13,110 bases of DNA, from NCBI GenBank assembly GCA_021810735.1, contig JAJZIF010000053.1, positions 1-13,110 on the forward strand, read 5' to 3'. The position numbers and the translations under genes are program-made. The notes under the pieces are model-generated. The model ran no database searches. It was not told where the DNA came from and worked only from the letters and a program-made list of their open reading frames with translations. Below, in pieces: positions 8,289-13,110 of this stretch (position 1 is its first letter; each line of letters begins with the position of its first letter). This stretch comes from Acidobacteriota bacterium. Its GTDB lineage: Bacteria > Acidobacteriota > Terriglobia > Terriglobales > Acidobacteriaceae.

Positions 8289-8365
8289 AGTTAGGATCGA
8301 GTACTACCCTGCTGCGCTTCAGCTGCCTCTGCAATGCAGCCGCGTTCCTATCGGTACACCTTGAC

Positions 8366-9427
8366 TCACGTCCGGGGAAGCAGCGCCAGGGCGTTCTCGC
8401 GATAGACTTTTCTCAACACATCGTCCGGTAAGTCGATTCCATAGATATTCCATCGCCCCTGGCGCGAGGCATGCGAGGGATACTCAAAATACTCGTCGGA
8501 AGTTTCAAGAAACCGGAAATGCAATCGATACATCGCGAGATCCGGCACCAGATCCGTCCCAAACAGGATACGGTCAGCGAAGCGGAGAAAGAATCGCCGC
8601 GCAGTGTACGGCTGACGGCCCAATTCGGCGACTCTAGCGCCGATATCGACAGATACATTGGGGTACGTTTCCAGCATTCTGGCAACATAGGCCAGGTCTT
8701 CCGCACGTTCCGCCACATGGGCTGCTACAAACCTGGTTTTTGGATGCCTGGCGAAAACACGATCTCGCTGAGCGAGCAACTCAGCCTTTGTGAAGTGAGT
8801 GTGAGAGAAACCCCAATCCGGGTGCGCGGCTAACTCCTCATACCTCTCGTTGTAACGGTCGATTGGAAGAAAGAAAGCATCGGGATCAGCAGTATGAAAC
8901 ATTACCGGCACGCCGAGGACTCCAGCTTTTTCAAAAAGCGGCGCAAGCCGGTCATCATCAATTCGGAGCATTTCTCCCGAAGCGTCTCGAAGCCGCAGAC
9001 CCAGGTCCTTCCACAATTTAATGCCGCAGGCGCCCTTTTCGACGAAGTGCTCCAATCGGTCGACCGAGCGCTGAAAAAAGCCGTCACTGTGCAGGTCCGA
9101 CCAGTCCATCCATGCAATCGTGGAGAACCGGTCCGGGGCGGCGGTGTGAAAGCGCTGCAGGATCTCCAATGCTTCTGCGCCGGTCTTCATTGTGATGTTC
9201 ACGACGCGTTCAATACCGCATGCGTCCATTATCTTAAGCACGCTACGTGGATCCTGCGCGTCCAGGTGATTGTGATAATCGATTGCTGGAAATCTGGCGC
9301 GCTCTATCGTGTGTACCGGAGTCACAAGCATGGAACGTGGCTCAAAATCGCTCAGGCGCAGATCCACTTCCGCCTTGGCCGTTACCATCGCAATGAACTT
9401 ATCGTTATCTTGGGAAGAACCTTCCAT
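8366..9427 (-). CDS. TIM-barrel metal-dependent amidohydrolase (Amidohydro_2 type)
   Basis: This cytoplasmic protein of 353 residues has no signal peptide. Metal-binding motifs of the amidohydrolase superfamily are visible in order: H52-N-H54 after strand 1 (IDYHNHL), H178 (VMFHTADP), H237 (FVAAHVAE) and D292 (ILFGTDL). GIKLWKDLGL at 135-144 supplies lysines 137 and 140 near the active site. The C-terminal VYRENALALLP is typical of PF04909-like members, which include sugar lactonases, decarboxylases and other hydrolases. The ATG at 9427 has GGAG about 13 bases upstream, which is long. The remote start at residue 14 has no better site. Lying just upstream of the sugar porter, it may open a lactone or hydrolyse an amide in the imported sugar's pathway. 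That role is inference and the substrate is unknown. Confidence 0.85.
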   Translation of the reverse strand: MEGSSQDNDKFIAMVTAKAEVDLRLSDFEPRSMLVTPVHTIERARFPAIDYHNHLDAQDPRSVLKIMDACGIERVVNITMKTGAEALEILQRFHTAAPDRFSTIAWMDWSDLHSDGFFQRSVDRLEHFVEKGACGIKLWKDLGLRLRDASGEMLRIDDDRLAPLFEKAGVLGVPVMFHTADPDAFFLPIDRYNERYEELAAHPDWGFSHTHFTKAELLAQRDRVFARHPKTRFVAAHVAERAEDLAYVARMLETYPNVSVDIGARVAELGRQPYTARRFFLRFADRILFGTDLVPDLAMYRLHFRFLETSDEYFEYPSHASRQGRWNIYGIDLPDDVLRKVYRENALALLPRT

Positions 9428-9528
9428 AATCGTTTAAAACTCCAGTAACTGACATTCAGAAGACGTTGCATCGGCCCCTCGCGTTGCGACAGGAGAGCGG
9501 CCTTAAGCAACTCGTGTACCACGCGAGG

Positions 9529-9551
9529 AAACGACACGAAACAAAACGAAG
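9529..9551. promoter_or_regulatory. 10-base phased direct repeat, candidate operator of the amidohydrolase-sugar porter unit
   Basis: AAACGACACG (9529-9538) is followed directly by AAACAAAACG (9539-9548) and then AAG. The AAAC-N3-ACG unit is repeated with a period of one helical turn. It contains ACACGAAA (9534-9541) and AAACGAAG (9544-9551), also found in that order at 2507-2547 upstream of the glycosidase. It lies over the expected transcription start of the amidohydrolase, a position suited to repression, plausibly by the DeoR-type protein. Confidence 0.42.
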
Positions 9552-9554
9552 CTA

Positions 9555-9583
9555 ATGGTATCGAACTTAATGGGCTTCGGCAA
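9555..9583 (-). promoter_or_regulatory. possible sigma70 promoter for the amidohydrolase
   Basis: On the minus strand TTGCCG (9578-9583) and TACCAT (9555-9560) are separated by 17 bases, each matching consensus at 4 of 6 positions. Transcription would begin near 9548, giving a leader of about 120 bases. Confidence 0.33.
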
Positions 9584-9793
9584 ACCATCCTGATTGGTCT
9601 GGCTTTTTCACAACTCGAAGCACGGCCTGCGCTGCCCTTCAGCCAAAGCACCGTGTTCCCGTCCTGCGCAAAAGCTGGCTGCCGCTGCCTGAGCCATGTC
9701 ACGAATCGAACGTGAAATGTACTCCCGCGAGACCGCTCTGTTTTCGCATTTACATGTCATTTCCCGATTGCCAATCCCTGCGCTTGCTGGTAT

Positions 9794-10306
9794 TTGTGGA
9801 TTGCTTTGAAATGGTTCCTCTTCCATATTCGCTCCCTGTGCATCCTGGGATTGGCCTCTGCGCTTTGCGGCGCTGGGGTGCGGGCGCAGGCGACTGCGGA
9901 TCGATCGCGTGCCAGCGCAACGCACGCCGTACAGATCAAGCTCGGCCAGGCGATTGTGGCGCTGAACGGCCCATGGAAGTTTCACACCGGCGACAATCCC
10001 CTGTGGGCGAGCCCGCAGTTCGACGATTCAGCATGGGAGATGGTGGACCTGACTCCAGCCGCAGGCGCTTTCGACCCCAACGCCGGCTTGTCACGGTATG
10101 TTCCGGGCTGGACGGCGAAGGGACATCCCGGCTATTGGGGCTATGCGTGGTATCGCATGCGCGTGCAGATTTTTCCGCGGCCGGGGCAGAAAGTGGCGCT
10201 CACCGGGCCTTCTGACCTGGACGATGGTTATCAATTCTTCGACGATGGAAAACTGGTGGGCAGCTTCGGCAAGTTTTTTCCCGATGCGCGCGCCGAGGAC
10301 CTATAA
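9794..10306 (+). CDS. sensor phosphatase gene, 5' part (signal peptide and jelly-roll domain), ends at a frameshift
   Basis: This frame encodes 170 residues and ends at TAA 10304-10306. A TTG at 9794 is the first usable start: the frame closes upstream at 9713 with no ATG or GTG between. TTG 9806, with GGA just before it, is an alternative. Residues 1-31 form a signal peptide (WFLFHIRS, hydrophobic core, GVRA-QA). The rest resembles the sugar-binding jelly-roll of GH2-type enzymes: LNGPWKFHTGDNPLW, then FDDSAWE, WYRMRVQI and DDGYQFFDDGKLVGSFGKF. It would sit outside the inner membrane and bind a ligand, perhaps a carbohydrate. The domain is cut at its last strand, and its natural continuation (RTYNSQPQIFLIPP) is found in another frame just downstream. 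It therefore looks like the front of one broken or recoded gene, not a separate protein. Confidence 0.7.
   Translation: MWIALKWFLFHIRSLCILGLASALCGAGVRAQATADRSRASATHAVQIKLGQAIVALNGPWKFHTGDNPLWASPQFDDSAWEMVDLTPAAGAFDPNAGLSRYVPGWTAKGHPGYWGYAWYRMRVQIFPRPGQKVALTGPSDLDDGYQFFDDGKLVGSFGKFFPDARAEDL
10274..10303 (+). other. frameshift site in the sensor phosphatase gene
   Basis: Upstream coding is in the frame of 9794 and downstream coding in the frame of 10287. Two slippage-prone tracts lie where the change must occur: six T at 10274-10279 and (GC)4 at 10286-10293. One T too many, or one GC unit too few, would each create exactly this shift. Adding one GC gives DARAPRTYNSQPQIFL. The frame ends at GAGGAC-CTA-TAA-C, which loosely resembles the +1 recoding site of release factor 2 genes. 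Confidence 0.7.
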
Positions 10307-11882
10307 CAGTCAGCCGCAAATCTTTCTAATTCCACCCGCAGCAGACGGAAAAGTAAGTTCTCCTGAGAGTCCCCCGACTCAGGAACTGGCTTTCCGCGTA
10401 TGGATGAATCCGTACACGCTGAGTTATGAGTCCGATCCCGGGGGCTTTCATGTCGCTCCGCTTATTGGAGACGCGAGCGTGGTCCGGGCGCATTATGAAC
10501 TGGCATGGCTCGAACTGTTGCGGAGCTCCGCGTCCTATATAGGCGAGGCGATCCTTTATCTCCTGCTCGCAATCATGGCCTGCAGCCTGATTCTGTTTGA
10601 CCGGGTGGATCCGGTCTACCGCTGGCTGGCGGGAACGCTCCTGTTGTCCGCCATGGGGTATGCCGATGTGGTCGTCGCTGCTTTGACCCAGATCGAAGGC
10701 ATTGTCCAGTCCAGCTTGCTTGAGAACGCTTTGTTTTTTTCCTTCGCGATGGGAGGCTGGATCATGGTGTGGTGGGTCTGGTTCCGCCTGAGCCGTCCCA
10801 TGTGGATGCCCAGAGCCATACTCCTTCTGACGCTGCTTTATGCGCTCTCAGGCGCCGTGGGAGACGGCCTGTTGTTCACCGTTGTGCCGTATCGAGTCAG
10901 CGCGATCTTCCATCTCAGTTCTTTGGGAATCCGGTTCATTTTTGTAGGATTGCTCTTTTTTATTTCCATTCAAGGAATCCGGAAACAGGGGCGGGAGGGG
11001 TGGTTCGCAGTCCCTGCCGTAGCCCTGTTCGGAGTGGGCGAATTTTGGCCCGAACTGCAGACTCTGCATATCCGCACCCGCTGGTTTCCCTTCGGGATCT
11101 CAGTCACGATCAGCCAGATCCGGGGAGTGGTTCTGGTAAGTGCCATTTTCGCATTGTTGCTGCGCCGGCTCCTGCTCTCCATTCGCCACCAGCGGGAGTT
11201 GGCTCTGGACATCAAGCAGGCCCAGGAGGTGCAGAAGGTCCTTATCCCTGAGGAACTGCCCCAGGTGCCGGGGCTGATTATTGAAAGCGAGTACCGCCCG
11301 GCGCGCGAAGTGGGCGGCGATTTCTTCCAGATTCTGCCGCACGCATCCGATGGCAGCGTCCTGATCGTCGTGGGAGACGTCACCGGCAAGGGTCTGCAGG
11401 CGGGCATGCTGGTGGCTTTGATCGTGGGCGCCATCCGCACGGAGGCCAGACACAATGACGACCCGCTTGGGATGTTGGGGATGCTGAACGAAAGACTCTG
11501 GGGCCGTGGCCATGCCCACGCGACCTGTCTCGCGTTACGCATTGCACGGGATGGCTCCGCGATCCTGGCGAATGCGGGCCACCTGCCGCCTTATCTGAAT
11601 GGGACGGAACTGTCCATGGAAGGCGCTCTGCCATTGGGAATGGTCGAAGACGCGGAGTTCTCCACGATGCGGTTCCGCGTCGCGCCCGGAGACAGACTGG
11701 TGCTCATGTCCGACGGAATCGCGGAAGCCCAGGATAATCGCAACCGCCTCTTCGGGTTTGACCGGATCCGGCAAATGCTGGAAAGGGCTGCCACTGCGGC
11801 GGAAGTCGCCGATGCGGCCCAGAACTTCGGCCAGCAGGACGACATCAGCGTCATGTCGCTGACACGGGTAAATTATGCGTGA
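10287..11882 (+). CDS. sensor phosphatase gene, 3' part (7TM-like region and SpoIIE/PP2C domain)
   Basis: This frame continues the jelly-roll (YNSQPQIFLIPP, then ELAFRVWMNPYTL), then has about seven hydrophobic segments between 10536 and 11180, a short helical linker (RHQRELALDIKQAQEVQKVL) and a complete PP2C/SpoIIE phosphatase domain from about 11215 to the TGA at 11882. Metal-site motifs are intact: GGDFF with Asp at 11319, VGDVTGKG with Asp at 11376, NAGHLPPYL, MSDGIAEA with Asp at 11712, and QQDDIS with Asp at 11838 and 11841. The open frame extends back to an ATG at 10098, but 10098-10286 is the shadow of the 5' part, and no good start lies at the frame change. Joined to the 5' part the protein would have about 695 residues. 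Such proteins dephosphorylate Ser/Thr, often on anti-sigma factor antagonists. Whether the gene is expressed whole is unknown. Confidence 0.82.
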   Translation, partial: RAPRTYNSQPQIFLIPPAADGKVSSPESPPTQELAFRVWMNPYTLSYESDPGGFHVAPLIGDASVVRAHYELAWLELLRSSASYIGEAILYLLLAIMACSLILFDRVDPVYRWLAGTLLLSAMGYADVVVAALTQIEGIVQSSLLENALFFSFAMGGWIMVWWVWFRLSRPMWMPRAILLLTLLYALSGAVGDGLLFTVVPYRVSAIFHLSSLGIRFIFVGLLFFISIQGIRKQGREGWFAVPAVALFGVGEFWPELQTLHIRTRWFPFGISVTISQIRGVVLVSAIFALLLRRLLLSIRHQRELALDIKQAQEVQKVLIPEELPQVPGLIIESEYRPAREVGGDFFQILPHASDGSVLIVVGDVTGKGLQAGMLVALIVGAIRTEARHNDDPLGMLGMLNERLWGRGHAHATCLALRIARDGSAILANAGHLPPYLNGTELSMEGALPLGMVEDAEFSTMRFRVAPGDRLVLMSDGIAEAQDNRNRLFGFDRIRQMLERAATAAEVADAAQNFGQQDDISVMSLTRVNYA

Positions 11883-11890
11883 AATACATA

Positions 11891-11919
11891 TTGACCCGTA
11901 GGCTGTTCCAGCCGATCAT
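11891..11919 (+). promoter_or_regulatory. possible sigma70 promoter of the small secreted protein
   Basis: TTGACC (11891-11896) and GATCAT (11914-11919) are separated by 17 bases, with 5 and 4 matches to consensus. Transcription would start near 11926, about 65 bases before the ATG at 11991. Confidence 0.33.
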
Positions 11920-11990
11920 AGTGGGAATCACTGCCGACCCCCACGGCAAGAACTTTATAACTCGTTCCATCCAATAAACCGGAGCAAAAC

Positions 11991-12302
11991 ATGAAAGTCA
12001 GGTTGATAGCGTTGCTTGCCATCGCTTCTCTGAATCTGTGTGTCGTGGGCCTTGCGCAGACAGATTCAACGTCTACAACACCATCCACGGGCACCGGCCA
12101 GACCGGCACTACGCCCTCCACGGGCAGCGGCTTGGGTACCTACTCTGTGACACGCGGAGCCACCAGGTCAGGTTCCGTGCAGGACGTCCCCGCAAGAACA
12201 ACTCAGACGAAAAAGAAGCGGCCTGTAAAACGGAAAAAGAAGGCTAAAAAGGCCGCCCCCGCAAAGAAAAGTACGGATACTGCGAACACTCCTGCGAAAT
12301 AG
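11991..12302 (+). CDS. small secreted low-complexity protein with Lys-rich tail
   Basis: This 103-residue protein starts at an ATG with CCGGAG 7 bases before it. Residues 1-23 form a signal peptide (MKVRLIALLAIASLNLCVVG, then LAQ). The mature part has a Thr/Ser/Gly-rich segment (about 24-50) built from two imperfect copies of a TPSTGxGxxG unit, visible also as a DNA repeat around 12082-12132. The C-terminal third has Lys/Arg runs (TKKKRPVKRKKKAKKAAPAKK-like, about 74-94) that resemble histone H1 tails. No cysteine remains after the signal peptide and no catalytic motif is visible. It may bind anionic polymers such as nucleic acid, lipopolysaccharide or acidic polysaccharide at the cell surface; this is inferred from charge only. 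It lies 108 bases after the phosphatase gene and probably has its own promoter. I do not recognise the family. Confidence 0.75.
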   Translation: MKVRLIALLAIASLNLCVVGLAQTDSTSTTPSTGTGQTGTTPSTGSGLGTYSVTRGATRSGSVQDVPARTTQTKKKRPVKRKKKAKKAAPAKKSTDTANTPAK

Positions 12303-12361
12303 CTCGAGATTTACCTTTACGGCATGGAATATCAGTCGTATCGAACTGGGCCTAACTACTG

Positions 12362-12435
12362 GATCCTGAGCAGATGGCGGTGGCTGCATTGATTTCTTCC
12401 CCGGAATGCAGAGCTCCTCACTACTGCTCAGGATC
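12362..12435. repeat. nested inverted repeat (12-base outer and 7-base inner arms)
   Basis: GATCCTGAGCAG (12362-12373) is the perfect reverse complement of CTGCTCAGGATC (12424-12435). Inside the loop, CTGCATT (12384-12390) pairs perfectly with AATGCAG (12405-12411), leaving a 14-base loop. The whole 74-base unit could fold as a two-tier hairpin on either strand. No T-run follows on the plus strand, so it is not a standard terminator. It might be a small palindromic repeat element, a structured RNA or an attachment-like site. Confidence 0.65.
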
Positions 12436-12639
12436 GCAAGGAACGCCAGAGTACGATGCAGCCTCTTGACCATCTACAGCCACCCGCGTGACATATCGGC
12501 CACCTCCTCCGGGTTAGTTTTACTTTATCGGTGAACACAAGCGAGTTTATCGGGAGTAGATCTCAGGATTGCAGGCAATGAGCCCCCAGTCAGCTAGGTC
12601 GAGGAAGTGGTTAACGTCTGTTCCTTCATTAACATCGGA

Positions 12640-12849
12640 TCAGGGATGGAGGATTTTAAATGCGGCTCGCGTAACCCGCGACTTCACTTTCGAAGTATCC
12701 GCAAGCAAGTCCACCACAACTCGATTGAATCGGATATTTGGATTAGCAATCAACAGGAGCACGAAAAGTAGACCGATTACCTCCGTTTGTATCCACATGC
12801 TGTAGTTGAAGGCGCTTGGGACATAGATCGGGCCATTGCTTTTGCGCAT
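12640..12849 (-). CDS. doubtful small membrane ORF
   Basis: This 69-codon frame has one strongly hydrophobic stretch (EVIGLLFVLLLIANP) followed by a basic, amphipathic tail. The ATG at 12849 has no ribosome binding site; the frame is open upstream as far as the transposase stop at 12991. A second hydrophobic stretch (RYIPLFALTAWVYRFL) lies just upstream in another frame, so this could be the end of a broken membrane protein. I do not recognise it, and it may be a chance ORF. Confidence 0.2.
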   Translation of the reverse strand: MRKSNGPIYVPSAFNYSMWIQTEVIGLLFVLLLIANPNIRFNRVVVDLLADTSKVKSRVTRAAFKILHP

Positions 12850-12990
12850 GGAGGAATCGGTATACCCAGGCCGTGAGTGCGAAAAGTGGGATATATCTCG
12901 GAATACCCGTCTGACCCACCCTCCGTCTGTGGCATTTGTCTTTTGATCGTAGAGGCTGTCGTTTACGAATGTCGCGAGCTTAGAGCATTT

Positions 12991-13110
12991 TCACAGTTGC
13001 TGTAGAGTGCCGAAGCGGGTTCTGAACCATGCCCCGGCGTTGCCTGGAGAGAGCTGCGGCAGCAACTCGGAAATGGCTTGCTCCAGCGCTTCTCGAGTGC
13101 GTGCCTGGGC
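12991..13110 (-). CDS. probable IS630-family transposase, C-terminal end, partial
   Basis: Thirty-nine codons run from the right edge to TGA at 12991-12993. The peptide has TREALEQAISELL, then LSPGNAGAWFRTRFG, matching the usual end of IS630-type DDE transposases: a T-R/x-E-x-L-xx-AI helix, then a segment ending in A-x-x-WF(R/K)xxG. The catalytic core lies outside the window, so family assignment rests on this short stretch. Other DDE_3-like transposases are possible. Its presence marks an insertion sequence at the border of this region. No terminal inverted repeat could be identified downstream of the stop without the other end. Confidence 0.55.
   Translation of the reverse strand, partial: AQARTREALEQAISELLPQLSPGNAGAWFRTRFGTLQQL

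Larger units (their letters stand above)
9428..9793. other. 366-base intergenic region between divergent genes
   Basis: No convincing gene lies here. Both strands carry open frames of about 100 codons (9382-9702 and 9608-9985, minus), but these overlap the flanking genes and have shadow-like, Arg/Ala/Ser-rich composition. The region holds the probable promoter and operator of the amidohydrolase (9529-9583) and the leader of the sensor phosphatase gene, for which I see no clear promoter. Confidence 0.6.
12303..12990. other. gene-poor region of 688 bases
   Basis: No ORF here has convincing coding character on either strand. It contains the nested inverted repeat at 12362-12435, a TTTATCGG pair at 12524-12531 and 12546-12553 (22 bases apart), and a doubtful small membrane ORF at 12640-12849 on the minus strand. 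With a transposase end at its right border, decayed mobile DNA or gene remnants are a reasonable reading. Confidence 0.5.

Noticed and set aside
9608..9985. 125-codon minus-strand ORF
   Set aside because: It overlaps the 5' end of the sensor gene in antisense and has shadow-like composition.
9712..10215. 167-codon plus-strand ORF starting at an ATG upstream of the sensor gene
   Set aside because: It is out of frame with the signal peptide and jelly-roll, and its later part is Arg/Ala/Gly-rich shadow. The TTG-started frame gives the sensible protein.
10970..11542. 190-codon minus-strand ORF
   Set aside because: It is antisense to the conserved membrane-phosphatase junction and is Ser/Arg/Pro-rich without domains.
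12362..12435. Inverted repeat as a rho-independent terminator
   Set aside because: The outer loop is 50 bases and no T-run follows the right arm.
12168..12473. 101-codon minus-strand ORF starting MVKRLHRTLAFLAIL
   Set aside because: The start looks like a signal peptide, but there is no ribosome binding site. The rest crosses the inverted repeat and is antisense to the secreted protein.
1..13110. CRISPR array, tRNA, rRNA, toxin-antitoxin or defence system
   Set aside because: I found no regularly spaced repeats, cloverleaf-like sequence or defence-related motifs on either strand.

Overview
The window looks like a chromosomal accessory segment from a soil-type Gram-negative bacterium, most probably an acidobacterium. 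I infer this from overall style only: a secreted glycosidase with a PKD domain, a long sugar porter, and a sensor of the form extracellular jelly-roll, multi-pass membrane, SpoIIE/PP2C. No rRNA or other marker gene is present to prove it.

Layout: (1) 1-2365, minus strand: a secreted clan GH-D (GH27/GH36-like) alpha-galactosidase-type enzyme whose PKD domain runs off the left edge. (2) 2637-3440, minus: a DeoR-family regulator. (3) 3604-4899, minus: an MFS transporter of the anion:cation symporter (hexuronate-type) group. (4) 5057-6469, plus: an APC-superfamily permease, divergent from (3), with overlapping -10 elements between them. (5) 6501-8288, minus: a sugar-porter-family MFS protein with a periplasmic insertion of about 125 residues. 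(6) 8366-9427, minus: a TIM-barrel amidohydrolase 77 bases upstream of (5), probably in the same transcript. (7) 9794-11882, plus: a receptor-like PP2C phosphatase gene split by a frameshift near 10274-10303. (8) 11991-12302, plus: a small secreted protein with a Thr/Ser/Gly-rich middle and a Lys-rich tail. (9) 12303-12990: gene-poor DNA with a nested inverted repeat. (10) 12991-13110, minus: the C-terminal end of a probable IS630-type transposase that runs off the right edge.

Genes 1-6 read as a small carbohydrate scavenging locus. A secreted glycosidase releases sugars, two MFS transporters and one APC permease import solutes, an amidohydrolase works on an intracellular intermediate, and a DeoR repressor that probably senses a phosphorylated sugar controls the set. 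Two 8-base words, ACACGAAA and AAACGAAG, occur in the same order and orientation upstream of both the glycosidase and the amidohydrolase-sugar porter pair. This is the best sequence hint of one regulator for both transcripts. The true substrate cannot be read from the sequence.

The most notable items are the frameshift in the sensor phosphatase, the shared operator-like words, the long periplasmic insertion in the sugar porter, and the nested inverted repeat in the gene-poor right end. I saw no CRISPR array, tRNA, rRNA or clear defence system.
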